Below, piece by piece: positions 35,877-44,832 of a stretch of DNA of 64,000 bases. The stretch's first letter is position 1. Every line of letters starts with the position of its first letter. The stretch lies in the NCBI GenBank assembly GCA_900471525.1, contig UCEZ01000035.1, forward strand, positions 62,001 to 126,000, in the 5' to 3' direction. The notes below the pieces were generated by a model. The model was given only the letters and a program-made list of their open reading frames with translations, was not told the origin of the DNA and ran no database searches. The stretch is from Hyphomicrobiales bacterium. Lineage in GTDB: Bacteria > Pseudomonadota > Alphaproteobacteria > Rhizobiales > Rhizobiaceae. The position numbers and the translations under genes are program-made.

Positions 35877-36563
35877 ATGAGCCAGCTACAAAAAATCAAC
35901 AAGGGAAATCTCTCCGAGCAGGTCTACGGCACCATTCGCGCATCCCTGATGGACGGGCGGTACGAACCCGGCGAACGGTTGACGATCGCAAGCCTTGCAG
36001 ACCAGCTCGGCGTTTCCATCACACCGGTCCGAGAGGCGATCTTTCGCCTCGTCACCGAGCGCGCGCTGGAAATGCGGGCGGCGACTTCCATTCAGGTCCG
36101 CAGCCTCACGGCTTTCGAATTGCGCGAGATCCAGCTGATCCGCCACCATCTCGAAGGCGAGGCGGCGGCGCAGGCGGCCGTGAAGATATCATCGAAAGGT
36201 CTGGCGGCGCTCGAAGCCCTGCAGGCCGATTTCACCACTGCTGCCGCGAGCGATCCGCTGGAAGCCTCGCGTGCCAACCGCGAGTTCCATTTCAAGCTCG
36301 CCGAAGCGGCGGAAATGCCGATGCTCTATTCAACCATCGAAGGCATGTGGGCGCAGATGGGGCCGCTCATCCATCTCTATCACCTTCACACCCCTCCCCG
36401 CGTCCTCGTCAGCGGCAAGCATGGCCACTATGACGTGCTTCGGGCGCTCGGCGCCCGCGACCCGGACGCCGCGCGGCGCGCCATCCAGGCCGATATCGGC
36501 GTGGGCGTCGTCATGGCCGACTGGCTGGAAGCAAAAGGGGCGGCCGAAGCCGCCCTCCCCTGA
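35877..36563 (+). CDS. GntR-family regulator, FadR/FCD subfamily
   Basis: 228 residues from the ATG at 35877 (an upstream ATG at 35826 would add 17 residues). Winged HTH: LSEQVYGTIRASLMDGRYEPGERLTIASLADQLGVSITPVREA (residues ~10-50). C-terminal FCD helical domain: LIRHHLEGEAAAQA, NREFHFKLAEAAEMPMLYSTIEGMW. FCD proteins sense organic acids or sugar acids. The three identical operators around this gene (34174, 38091, 44797) make it the likely repressor of the locus. Confidence 0.92.
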   Translation: MSQLQKINKGNLSEQVYGTIRASLMDGRYEPGERLTIASLADQLGVSITPVREAIFRLVTERALEMRAATSIQVRSLTAFELREIQLIRHHLEGEAAAQAAVKISSKGLAALEALQADFTTAAASDPLEASRANREFHFKLAEAAEMPMLYSTIEGMWAQMGPLIHLYHLHTPPRVLVSGKHGHYDVLRALGARDPDAARRAIQADIGVGVVMADWLEAKGAAEAALP

Positions 36564-36566
36564 AGA

Positions 36567-38063
36567 TCAAAGCTCGATCCACGTCGTCTTGAGTTCCGTG
36601 TACTTGTCGAGCGCGTGCAGCGACTTGTCGCGCCCGTTGCCGGATTGCTTGAACCCGCCAAAGGGAACGGTCGCATCGCCGTGATCGTAGCAGTTCACCC
36701 AGACCGTGCCGGCCCGGAGCTTGCGGGCGATCTTGTGGGCGCGTGACAGGTCGCGCGTCCAGACGGCGGCGGCAAGGCCGTAGGAGGTGTCGTTCGCCAC
36801 GCGTACGGCTTCCTCGTCGTCCTCCACCGTGATGGTGGAAAGGACAGGACCAAAAATCTCCTCGCGGGCGATGGTCATGTCATTGCTGACATCAGCGAAG
36901 ATCGTCGGGTTGAGGTAGTAGCCATCCGGCGTATCGCCCGGCCGGTCACCGCCCAGCACGAGCCGCGCGCCTTCCGCCTTGCCCTTGGCGATATAGCCTT
37001 CGACGCGGTCGCGATGGCTGCTTTCCACCAGCGCACCGAGCTTCGTCGCCGGATCGAGCGGATCGCCGGGTCGGATCGATTTCGCCGTCTCGACGACAAT
37101 ATCGAGGAACTGCTCCTGAATGCGCCTCGAGAGGATCAGCCGCGATGGCGCGACGCAGACTTCCCCCTGGTTGAAGCAGATCGCCGTTGCCGCGCGCTCC
37201 GCCGCGACCCGAAGCTCGGGCACATCATCCAGGATGATGTTCGGCGACTTGCCGCCGCATTCGAGGAAGACGCGCTTCATGTTCGACTGGCCGGCATATT
37301 GCAGGAACAATTTTCCGACTTCGCCCGAGCCGGTGAAGGCGAGGCAATCGACATCCATGTGCATGCCGAGCGCCTTGCCGGCCGTCGGGCCGAAACCCGG
37401 CACGACGTTGAAGACACCGTCCGGAATGCCCGCTTCCACCGCAAGCTCCGCGAGCCGGAGCGCCGTCAGCGGCGATTGCTCCGCCGGCTTCAGCACGACG
37501 GAATTGCCCATGGCGAGCGCCGGCGCGAATTTCCACGTCGCCATCAGCATCGGGAAATTCCACGGCACGACCGCGCCGACAACGCCTATCGGTTCGCGCG
37601 TGATCATGGCAAGCTGACCGGGACCGGTGGGCGCGATCTCGTCATAGAGCTTGTCGGGGCACTCGGCATACCATTGCAGTGTGTCGAGCACGACGTTCAC
37701 GTCGATGTTCCGGCTTTCGGAAACCGGCTTGCCCATGTCGAGGGTTTCGAGCACGGCGAGCTCGTCCATGTGTTTTTCGAACAGCGCGGCGAAGCGCTGG
37801 AGCACCTTCTTGCGCTCCTTGGGCGACCGGTCGCGCCAGACCCCTGCCTCGAAGGCGCGCCGCCCGGCCTTGACCGCGCGATCGATATCTTCGGCATCGC
37901 CGGCCGCGACGCGCGCGATCGCCTTGCCGTCGCGCGGCGAGATGTCGTCGAACGTCTCCCCCGATGCCGCATCGACGAAGCGGCCGTCGATGAAGGCCTG
38001 CCCCTTGATGGCAAGCCGGCTTCGGATGGCAGCCACATCCGACTGTGTCAGTGCAAGATTCAC
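36567..38063 (-). CDS. Aldehyde dehydrogenase (PuuC/gamma-glutamylaminobutyraldehyde-dehydrogenase-like)
   Basis: 498 residues from a GTG with GGAGGAGACGAC directly upstream; the in-frame ATG 36 nt earlier falls in the operator and would bury the Shine-Dalgarno. Active site: catalytic Glu in LECGGKSPN (~267) and Cys in FNQGEVCVAPSRL (~301); PWNFPMLM and GEVGKLFLQ give the cofactor site. Oxidises an aldehyde to acid with NAD(P). Convergent with gntR (3-nt gap) and divergent from the transketolase genes. Confidence 0.94.
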   Translation of the reverse strand: MNLALTQSDVAAIRSRLAIKGQAFIDGRFVDAASGETFDDISPRDGKAIARVAAGDAEDIDRAVKAGRRAFEAGVWRDRSPKERKKVLQRFAALFEKHMDELAVLETLDMGKPVSESRNIDVNVVLDTLQWYAECPDKLYDEIAPTGPGQLAMITREPIGVVGAVVPWNFPMLMATWKFAPALAMGNSVVLKPAEQSPLTALRLAELAVEAGIPDGVFNVVPGFGPTAGKALGMHMDVDCLAFTGSGEVGKLFLQYAGQSNMKRVFLECGGKSPNIILDDVPELRVAAERAATAICFNQGEVCVAPSRLILSRRIQEQFLDIVVETAKSIRPGDPLDPATKLGALVESSHRDRVEGYIAKGKAEGARLVLGGDRPGDTPDGYYLNPTIFADVSNDMTIAREEIFGPVLSTITVEDDEEAVRVANDTSYGLAAAVWTRDLSRAHKIARKLRAGTVWVNCYDHGDATVPFGGFKQSGNGRDKSLHALDKYTELKTTWIEL

Positions 38064-38090
38064 GTCGTCTCCTCCATTTTTGTCCGTGAC

Positions 38091-38106
38091 ATATATCATA
38101 TATCAT
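38091..38106. promoter_or_regulatory. GntR operator candidate, copy 2
   Basis: ATATATCATATAT (38091-38103), the reverse complement of copies 1 and 3, extended by a further CAT. It lies 27 nt before the aldehyde dehydrogenase start and 63 nt before the transketolase start, so one site can control both directions. Confidence 0.75.
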
Positions 38107-38169
38107 GTTAGATCGCCTCATCGCAAGGACTTGTTGCCGGTCGATCGGCACATGACGGGAGGAGAGCGC

Positions 38170-39033
38170 GTGACGCAGCCAGTGAGAAACGATTACCGAC
38201 CCACGGACGCCGAGACCGCGCGGCTGAGGGACCGGGCGCAGTTCGTGCGCCTTGAAACCATCCGGCTCATTGAGATTGCCAAGGTGGGCCACTACACCTC
38301 GGTCTTTTCGGCGGCCGAGATCTTCGCCGCGCTCTACTATGACGTGATGACGCTTTCGGCGGATCCGAAATGGCCCGACCGCGACCGCTTCCTGATGGGC
38401 AAGGGCCATGCCGCCGTCGGCCTGTTCCCGATCCTCGCCGAACACGGCTACATCCCGACCGACGTGCTGAACGGTTACACCCGCCTCGGCAACCCGCTCG
38501 GCGACCATCCCGACATGCGCAAGGTTCCTGGCGTCGACTTCTCGTCGGGCTCGATCGGCCATGCGCTGTCGAACGGGCTTGGCATGGCGCTTGGCGGCCG
38601 CATGCAGAACCGCGACTTCACCACCTTCGTCATGCTCGGCGACGGCGAGATGCAGGAAGGCCAGGTCTGGGAGGCCGCCATCGGCGCTGCCCATCACAAG
38701 CTCAACCGCCTCGTCGCCATCATCGACCGGAACGGCTACCAGCTCGATGGCGCGGTGGACGACGTCATGGGCATCGAGCCGCTCGACGAGAAATGGCGCG
38801 CCTTCGGCTGGGAAGTGCATGTCGTCGATGGCCACGACATCGCCGAACTCACCGCACTGTTGCGCCGCGTCAAGGCCGACAGCTCGCGTGAAAAGCCCTG
38901 CTGCATCATCGCGCGCACGCTGAAGGGCAAGGGCGTTTCCTACATGGAGACCGAACCCGGCTGGCATCTCGGCTATCTCGACCCCTCCGACGCGGAGGCC
39001 GCCCGTCAAGAAATTCTGTCCAAGGTGATCTGA
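38170..39033 (+). CDS. Transketolase, N-terminal (thiamine-binding) subunit
   Basis: 287 residues from a GTG with GGGAGGAG at a 4-nt spacing (ATG at 38152 is the alternative). TPP-binding motif GDGEMQEGQVWEAAIGAAHHKLNRLVAIID..N (residues ~159-190), plus RDRFLMGKGHAAVGLFP and SSGSIGHALSNGLGMA. Half of a two-gene transketolase as found in archaea and many sugar loci. Pairs with the gene 1 nt downstream to transfer two-carbon units between ketose and aldose phosphates. Confidence 0.93.
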   Translation: MTQPVRNDYRPTDAETARLRDRAQFVRLETIRLIEIAKVGHYTSVFSAAEIFAALYYDVMTLSADPKWPDRDRFLMGKGHAAVGLFPILAEHGYIPTDVLNGYTRLGNPLGDHPDMRKVPGVDFSSGSIGHALSNGLGMALGGRMQNRDFTTFVMLGDGEMQEGQVWEAAIGAAHHKLNRLVAIIDRNGYQLDGAVDDVMGIEPLDEKWRAFGWEVHVVDGHDIAELTALLRRVKADSSREKPCCIIARTLKGKGVSYMETEPGWHLGYLDPSDAEAARQEILSKVI

Positions 39034-39034
39034 G

Positions 39035-40024
39035 ATGACCCAAACCAATCTGCGGCCTAACTCGCCGAATTCCTGGCACTACCGGGAACTGAACATGAAA
39101 AATCCCGGCCTCGACCACCTGTCGAACGGCCTGATCACGCTGACCGAGGCCGGCCATCCGATCGTCGCCGGCTCGGCCGACCTACAGTATTCCAACGGTC
39201 TCAACCGTTTCGCCGCTCGCTATCCGGACCGCTATGTCAGCTTCGGCATTTCCGAGCAGAACATGGTATCAGCGGCCGCCGGTCTCGCCACCACGGGCAT
39301 GATGCCCTATGTCGCGACCTTCGCCTCGTTCCTCGGCCTTTTGACCTGCGAACAGATCCGCATGGACGTCGCCTATTGCGCCCTGCCGGTGCGTCTGATC
39401 GGTCACCACACCGGAATTTCGATGGGTTTCTACGGCACGTCGCACCATGCGACGGAAGACATCGGCACCATGCGCTCGATCGCCGACCTGACGATCGTCT
39501 CGCCGGCGGACGGCCCGCAGCTTGAAGCGGCGATCCGCGCCTCGGTCGATCATGACCGGCCTATCTATTTCCGCACCGGCCGGGGGCGCGAACCGGATCT
39601 CTACGATCCGAAGGCCGATTTCGTCTTTGGCAAGGCGCTCGAGCATGCGCAAGGCGAGGAAGTGACGATCATCGCTTGCGGCCTTCCCGTCCATCCATCG
39701 GTGCAGGTCGCAAAGAAGTTGGCTGCCGAAGGCCGCAGTATCGGTGTCATCGACATGCCGACGGTCAAGCCGATCGATCGCGATGCCATCCTTGCTGCTG
39801 CCGCGCGCTCCAAGATCATCCTGACCATCGAGGAACACAACATCCTCGGCGGCCTCGGCTCCGCCGTCGCCGAGGTGCTGGCGGAGGAAGGCGGTCCCGC
39901 AAGGCTCGTCCGCCACGGCATCCGCGACGAATATGCGCTGATCGCCCCACCAACGCACCTCTATGCCCATTACCGGCTCGATCAGGCCGGCATCGAATCC
40001 GTCGTCCGCGGAATCATCGGCTGA
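39035..40024 (+). CDS. Transketolase, C-terminal (pyrimidine-binding) subunit
   Basis: 329 residues. Pyr domain: SFGISEQNMVSAAAGLATTGMMPYVATFASFL (residues ~68-100, catalytic Glu in SEQN); C-terminal domain from ~190 with GKALEHAQGEEVTIIACGLPVHPSVQVAKKL. Stop and start of the two subunits are separated by one base. Downstream is a spacer with a hairpin, then the importer genes. Confidence 0.93.
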   Translation: MTQTNLRPNSPNSWHYRELNMKNPGLDHLSNGLITLTEAGHPIVAGSADLQYSNGLNRFAARYPDRYVSFGISEQNMVSAAAGLATTGMMPYVATFASFLGLLTCEQIRMDVAYCALPVRLIGHHTGISMGFYGTSHHATEDIGTMRSIADLTIVSPADGPQLEAAIRASVDHDRPIYFRTGRGREPDLYDPKADFVFGKALEHAQGEEVTIIACGLPVHPSVQVAKKLAAEGRSIGVIDMPTVKPIDRDAILAAAARSKIILTIEEHNILGGLGSAVAEVLAEEGGPARLVRHGIRDEYALIAPPTHLYAHYRLDQAGIESVVRGIIG

Positions 40025-40064
40025 CGCACTGAGACCATGCGCCGGGAGGGCGTGTGCATCCGGT

Positions 40065-40082
40065 TCCGCCCCTCCGGGCGGA
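40065..40082 (+). other. GC hairpin between transketolase and importer genes
   Basis: TCCGCCC (40065-40071), loop CTCC, GGGCGGA (40076-40082). No T-run; about 38 nt before the binding-protein start. May set relative expression within the transcript. Confidence 0.4.
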
Positions 40083-40119
40083 GCCTTCATGACCAAGCTT
40101 GAACACAGGGAGAGAGACC

Positions 40120-41361
40120 ATGACGTTTCTGAAATCCGCATCGCTGATGCTGTGCACGGCCGCGCTGGCGATTGTCACCAGTTCCGCAGGTGCCGCCGAA
40201 AAACACGAAATCTACAAGCTGCTGCCGAATTCCGCGCTGTCCGGCGTCATCGATCCGGAGATGGCCGATCGTTCGGGCATCGCCAAGGCGCTGCCGACGG
40301 CACCGCGCGACGCGAGCAAGAAGCTCGTCATCGGCTGGAGCGAAATCACGCTAGGCAATCCCTGGTTCGTCAGCGTCGTCGACACGGCCAAGGCGAAGGC
40401 TGCCGAATACGGCTATGAACTCGACGTGCAGGTTGCCGACGGCGACCCGGCCAAGACCTCGGCGCAGATCGACGCCTTCATCGCCAAGAAGGTCGATATC
40501 ATCGTGCTCGATCCGACCGACCTCGCAGCGGCCGCCGCCGACGCGCAACGCGCCGTCGATGCCGGCATTCCGGTGATCGCTCTCGGCACCGTGCCGGACG
40601 ACAGCCCGATCGTTACGACCGTGCTCTTCAACCCCTACGGCAACGGCTTCGAGGCGGGGCGCTTCGTCGCACAGCATTACGGCGCCGACAAGCCGATCAC
40701 GGCCGCCGCGATCCTCGGTACTGTCGGCAACTCCACCTCGGAGAGCCGCGTCAACGGCATGATCACCGGCATCATCTATGAGCGCGCCCAGCAGCTCGGC
40801 CTCAACCTTTCCAAGGAAGACGCCATGCTTGCCGGCTTCAACAAGTTCCAGGAGCTGAAGACGGGCGGCGCCTTCGACTATCCGGACATGAAGTTCAGCG
40901 TCGTCTCGATGGGTGTCGGCTTCTGGACGGAGGAAGGTGGTCTCGATGCGGCGGAGGACATCCTGACGGCGCATTCCTCCAAGCTCGACATCATCCTTGC
41001 AGAGAACGACTTCATGGGCATGGGTGCGCTGCGCGCGGTGGAAAACCAGGGTCTTAAGGGCAAGATCCAGGTGGCGAATGCGGCGGACGGTTTCCGCACG
41101 GCGCTTGATCTCGTCAAGTCGGGCGACATGCTGGTGACCGGCCTTTGCTCCGGCTCGCACACCGGCGAAGGCGTCGTCACCCTGATCAACCAGATCTTCG
41201 ACAAGGGCTTCGATGCCAACAACCTGCCCCTCGGCTCGTACTATCCCTCGCAGATCGTGACCAAGGAGAACGCCGACGAGTTCATCGACCCGGACACAGC
41301 AAACCCGTTCTTCCGCTACACGGTCCCCGCCTTCAAGACCATCGGCGAGATCAAGAGCTAA
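40120..41361 (+). CDS. Ribose-type (CUT2) ABC transporter substrate-binding protein
   Basis: 413 residues from the ATG with AGGGAGAG upstream. A 26-residue signal peptide ends SSAGA-A. Periplasmic-binding-protein-type-I fold: KLVIGWSEITLGNPWFVSVVDTAKAKAAEYGYELDVQVADGD, IDAFIAKKVDIIVLDPTD. A ~45-residue N-terminal extension and several inserts make it longer than RbsB (~296). Binds a pentose, polyol or related sugar. The hairpin just after it (41382-41406) fits its expected excess over the membrane parts. Confidence 0.92.
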   Translation: MTFLKSASLMLCTAALAIVTSSAGAAEKHEIYKLLPNSALSGVIDPEMADRSGIAKALPTAPRDASKKLVIGWSEITLGNPWFVSVVDTAKAKAAEYGYELDVQVADGDPAKTSAQIDAFIAKKVDIIVLDPTDLAAAAADAQRAVDAGIPVIALGTVPDDSPIVTTVLFNPYGNGFEAGRFVAQHYGADKPITAAAILGTVGNSTSESRVNGMITGIIYERAQQLGLNLSKEDAMLAGFNKFQELKTGGAFDYPDMKFSVVSMGVGFWTEEGGLDAAEDILTAHSSKLDIILAENDFMGMGALRAVENQGLKGKIQVANAADGFRTALDLVKSGDMLVTGLCSGSHTGEGVVTLINQIFDKGFDANNLPLGSYYPSQIVTKENADEFIDPDTANPFFRYTVPAFKTIGEIKS

Positions 41362-41381
41362 TCGACGCCAGCGGTCAAGGA

Positions 41382-41406
41382 GCGGCGGGCCTGGCAGGTC
41401 CGCCGC
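41382..41406 (+). other. Strong hairpin after the substrate-binding-protein gene
   Basis: GCGGCGGGCCT (41382-41392), loop GGC, AGGTCCGCCGC (41396-41406); 11 bp with one G-U pair. No T-run. It lies between the binding-protein and ATPase genes, a usual place for RNA-stabilising hairpins. Confidence 0.6.
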
Positions 41407-41427
41407 AACCCCAGGAGGAGGCAGGAA

Positions 41428-42921
41428 ATGGATCGGCTAGACATGCGGCAGATCTCCAAGGAATTTGGCGGCATCGCCGCACTGAGCGGCGCCGGGTTTT
41501 CGGCGCGGGCGGGCGAAGTGCACGCCCTCATGGGCGAAAACGGTGCCGGCAAGTCGACCCTGATGAAGATCCTTGCCGGAGCCTATACCCATGACGGCGG
41601 CGAAATCCGCATCGGCGGCGAGCCCGTCAGCATATCGAACCCGCAGGATGCGATCCGCAAAGGCATCTCGATCATCTATCAGGAATTTTCACTCGCAAGC
41701 GACCTGACCGTTGCCGAAAACATCCTGATCGAAACCCTGGGACACGGCCTTTTCGTCGACCGGCGAGCCATGGATGCCCGCGCGACCGAACTGCTCACCC
41801 GGATGGGTTTCGACGATATCGATCCCGGCGAGATTGCCGGTGGGCTGACCATCGCGCGCCAGCAGGTGGTCGAAATCTGCAAGGCGCTGTCGCGGGACTG
41901 CTCGATCCTCGTGCTGGACGAGCCGACGGCCGTCCTGACCACGCACGAGACGGAAAAGCTCTTCGACCTCGTGCGACGCCTGCGCGACCAGGGGGTTTGC
42001 ATCGTCTACATCTCGCACCGCCTCGACGAGATTTTCAGCCTCTGCGACCGGGTGACCGTCCTGAAGGACGGCGCGACGGTCGGAACCTGGGAGACGGCCG
42101 CACTCGATCACAAGAGCCTCGTCAACCTGATGATCGGCCGCGAACTGAAGGACTTCTTCCCCGAACGGCACGGCACTCCAGGCGAAGTGGCACTGGAGGT
42201 CGAGGCGCTCGCGGCCGGCACGCTGGTTTCCGATATCAGCTTTTCGGTGCGCCGAGGCGAGGTGCTGGGCATCGGCGGCCTCGTCGGCGCGGGTCGGACC
42301 GAGGTGCTGCGCGCGATTTTCGGGGCAGACCCTCTCTCCCACGGAGAAATCCGCATCGACGGAAAGCGCCATGTCATTCGCTCGCCCGGTAACGCCGTGC
42401 GGGCCGGCATCGGCCTCGTACCCGAGGACCGCAAGCAGCAGGGCTGCCTGCTTCACATGCCGATCCTCAACAATGCCATGCTGACGCCGGTCAACCCGCA
42501 TCTCGGCTTTCTCGGCCTGATCCGCGAGGCGCGCGAGCGCGGTGCGACCGAGGCATTGCGCTCCCGTCTGAACCTGAAAGCCGCGAGCATCGATGCGGAA
42601 GCCGGCACGCTGTCAGGCGGCAACCAACAGAAGGTCGCCATCATGAAATGGCTCGTGTCCGGCTGCGAAGTGCTGTTGCTCGACGAGCCGACCCGCGGCG
42701 TCGATGTCGGCGCCAAAGTCGAAATCTACCGGGTCATCAACGAACTGGCGGCCAATGGCGCCGCCGTTGTCATGGTCTCCTCCGAAATGCTCGAGCTGAT
42801 CGGCATGTGCGATCGCGTGATCGTCATGCGGGCCGGCCGCCTCGCCGGTGAACTCTCCGGCGCGCAATTGACCGAGGAAGGCATCATCGAACTGGCAATG
42901 GGGCGCAAGCATGTCCACTAA
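41428..42921 (+). CDS. Sugar ABC transporter ATP-binding protein (RbsA-type, double ATPase)
   Basis: 497 residues made of two ATPase domains. First: Walker A GENGAGKS (~35), signature region IAGGLTIARQQVVEICKAL (the canonical LSGGQ is IAGGL), Walker B ILVLDEPTAVL. Second: VGAGRTEVLRAIFG (degenerate Walker A), LSGGNQQKVAIMKWL and LLLDEPTRGVD. This asymmetry is normal for RbsA/XylG/MglA. GGAGGAGG upstream. Its last 11 nt overlap the permease gene. Confidence 0.95.
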   Translation: MDRLDMRQISKEFGGIAALSGAGFSARAGEVHALMGENGAGKSTLMKILAGAYTHDGGEIRIGGEPVSISNPQDAIRKGISIIYQEFSLASDLTVAENILIETLGHGLFVDRRAMDARATELLTRMGFDDIDPGEIAGGLTIARQQVVEICKALSRDCSILVLDEPTAVLTTHETEKLFDLVRRLRDQGVCIVYISHRLDEIFSLCDRVTVLKDGATVGTWETAALDHKSLVNLMIGRELKDFFPERHGTPGEVALEVEALAAGTLVSDISFSVRRGEVLGIGGLVGAGRTEVLRAIFGADPLSHGEIRIDGKRHVIRSPGNAVRAGIGLVPEDRKQQGCLLHMPILNNAMLTPVNPHLGFLGLIREARERGATEALRSRLNLKAASIDAEAGTLSGGNQQKVAIMKWLVSGCEVLLLDEPTRGVDVGAKVEIYRVINELAANGAAVVMVSSEMLELIGMCDRVIVMRAGRLAGELSGAQLTEEGIIELAMGRKHVH

Positions 42922-43909
42922 TCCCAAGGCACCGAGCCTGGTTTCCATCCTCGTCACCTACAACATCTATTTCATGCTGGCGGCGCTGGCGATCATCTCC
43001 ACGCTGCTGTCGGAACACTTCCTGACACTGCAGAACCTCTTCAACCTGCTAAGGCAACTGGCGCCGCTCGCCCTTGTCTCGATCGGCATGCTGCTTGTCA
43101 TCCTCACCGGCGGCATCGACCTTTCTGTCGGTTCCGTCGCAGCGATCGGCGGCATGGGTGTGGCGATGGCAATGCCGGCCCTTCCCTTCGATGGCGCTAC
43201 CGCCCTGTTTGTCTGCATTTTCGGTGCCGTGCTCTTCGGTGCGCTGCTTGGCGCCATCAATGGCGTGCTTGTGGCCGGTTTCGGCATGGCCTCCTTCGTC
43301 GCGACGCTCGCCATGATGACCATGGCACGTGGCCTTGCCTACATGCTGTCGAACGGCCAGCCAGTGCGTTTTCCGCGCGACCTGCCGACCGCCCAGATCC
43401 TCACCGGCTTCGGCAGCAAGGGTGTGCCCGGCATCGGCCTGCCCTGGCCGGTCCTCGCAGTCCTCGTCATTATCGCGCTGTTCATCTTCCTGCTGCGCCG
43501 CACGAACTGGGGACGGCTGACCGTCGCAACGGGCAGCAACGAGGACGCCGTCCGCCTCGCCGGCCTTCCCGCCTGGCGCTACAAGTTCCTGGCCTTCACG
43601 CTCTGCGGCGCACTGTCTGCACTTGCCGGCATCTTCGTGACCGCCCGCACCGCAGTGGGCACGCCGGTCACCGGCATCGGCCTTGAACTCGACGCGATCG
43701 CGGCGTGCGTCATCGGCGGCGCGCTGCTGTCCGGCGGCAGGGGGACCGTGACGAACACGATGATCGGCGTGCTGATCCTCGGCCTGATCGGCAACATCAT
43801 GAACCTGATGAGCGTTCCAGCCTACCCCCAGCAGATCATCAAGGGCGTCATCATCATTCTTGCCGTGCTGATGCAGGGCATCGGCGCCCGGACGAAACGC
43901 CGCGTGTGA
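42911..43909 (+). CDS. Sugar ABC transporter permease (RbsC-type)
   Basis: 332 residues with eight to ten hydrophobic segments. Conserved LTGGIDLSVGSVAAIGGM (residues ~65-82), FGMASFVATLAMMTMARGLAYML and LAGLPAWRYKFLAFTLCGALSALAG. Last gene of the importer, followed by a strong terminator. Confidence 0.94.
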   Translation: MSTNPKAPSLVSILVTYNIYFMLAALAIISTLLSEHFLTLQNLFNLLRQLAPLALVSIGMLLVILTGGIDLSVGSVAAIGGMGVAMAMPALPFDGATALFVCIFGAVLFGALLGAINGVLVAGFGMASFVATLAMMTMARGLAYMLSNGQPVRFPRDLPTAQILTGFGSKGVPGIGLPWPVLAVLVIIALFIFLLRRTNWGRLTVATGSNEDAVRLAGLPAWRYKFLAFTLCGALSALAGIFVTARTAVGTPVTGIGLELDAIAACVIGGALLSGGRGTVTNTMIGVLILGLIGNIMNLMSVPAYPQQIIKGVIIILAVLMQGIGARTKRRV

Positions 43910-43929
43910 GCCTCCCACCCCGGCAGACT

Positions 43930-43964
43930 GGTCCGCATCGCAATACGCGATGCGGACCTTTTTT
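43930..43964 (+). terminator. Rho-independent terminator of the transketolase/importer operon
   Basis: GGTCCGCATCGC (43930-43941) pairs perfectly with GCGATGCGGACC (43947-43958) across loop AATAC, followed by TTTTTT (43959-43964). It ends exactly at the stop codon of the opposite-strand shikimate-dehydrogenase-like gene. Confidence 0.95.
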
Positions 43965-44746
43965 CATTTCAGGAAATCGACCAGCAGACGCACCTGTTGC
44001 TCGATCATGTGAATCCCCTTGTGAACGACACATCCCCGCACCTCAGCCTCCGCAAGAAGCGGCGTTACGTCCGGCTGCATCACCACCTCGGCAACCACTG
44101 TCCCCGCATCGAGCCGGTCGACATCCACGGGCAGCGGATCGACGGCATGCATGCCAAGCGCGGTCGCATTGACGACGATATCGAAACCACGCGGATCAGG
44201 CTTGCCGACAGCCACCTGGGCATCGCTGAAGAAACCACGCAATTGACCCGCCAGCGCTTCGGCCTTCTCAGGCGAGCGGTTGGCGATCGTGAGGCTCGCC
44301 ACGCCTGCTCCAAGCAGCGCATGCGCGACGCCGCCTGCCGCGCCGCCGGCGCCGACGAGCAGCACGCGCCGGCCGGCCGGATCGTGTCCCTGGTGCAGAA
44401 GGCCGGCAACGAACCCTTCGCCGTCGAACATGCCGCCGGTGAGGCTGCCGTCCCTCTCCCGGCGAACAATGTTGCAGGCGCCGACAAGCGCGGCCGCCCC
44501 CACAAGTCGGTCACAGAGTGCGGCAACAGCGCCCTTGTGCGGAATGGTAATCACCATGCCGGCGGCGTTTTCGATCGCCCGAAAGCTCTCGACGGTGGCC
44601 AGCAGCACGGCCGGCTCGACGTCGAGGGGCACCATGACGATGTCCTCGCCCTGCCGTTCACATTCGGCGTTGAACAGCGGCGGCGTGCGCACATGGCGAC
44701 AGGGATGGGCGAGCAGAGGAACGAAACGGGTATGCCCGGTAATCAT
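43964..44746 (-). CDS. Shikimate-dehydrogenase-like protein (AroE family)
   Basis: 260 residues, the size of AroE. Substrate domain with VITIPHKGAVA (catalytic Lys ~70), glycine loop VLLVGAGGAAGGVAHAL (~128), NRSPEKAE (~152) and the late NATALGMH motif. It differs in length and detail from the one at 27063. Placed under GntR operator copy 3 with a GldA-like dehydrogenase, so it probably belongs to the catabolic locus and not to aromatic amino-acid synthesis. Confidence 0.85.
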   Translation of the reverse strand: MITGHTRFVPLLAHPCRHVRTPPLFNAECERQGEDIVMVPLDVEPAVLLATVESFRAIENAAGMVITIPHKGAVAALCDRLVGAAALVGACNIVRRERDGSLTGGMFDGEGFVAGLLHQGHDPAGRRVLLVGAGGAAGGVAHALLGAGVASLTIANRSPEKAEALAGQLRGFFSDAQVAVGKPDPRGFDIVVNATALGMHAVDPLPVDVDRLDAGTVVAEVVMQPDVTPLLAEAEVRGCVVHKGIHMIEQQVRLLVDFLK

Positions 44747-44796
44747 GGGGTGAATCCTTAAAATAGCGAGAAGGCGCTTGCGCGTCGTTTCACATA

Positions 44797-44809
44797 ATAT
44801 ATGATATAT
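44797..44809. promoter_or_regulatory. GntR operator candidate, copy 3
   Basis: ATATATGATATAT again, identical to copy 1. It ends 23 nt before the GldA-like start and starts 50 nt before the shikimate-dehydrogenase-like start, so it sits in a divergent promoter like copy 2. Confidence 0.75.
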
Positions 44810-44832
44810 GAAATATCCATAGAGGCATCTGC

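Noticed and set aside
38063..38099. ATG at 38099 as start of the aldehyde dehydrogenase
   Set aside because: It lies inside the GntR operator, and the Shine-Dalgarno GGAGGAG is correctly spaced for the GTG at 38063.
40065..40082. Hairpin before the importer genes as a transcription terminator
   Set aside because: No T-run follows and the importer has no other visible promoter; more likely an internal RNA element.
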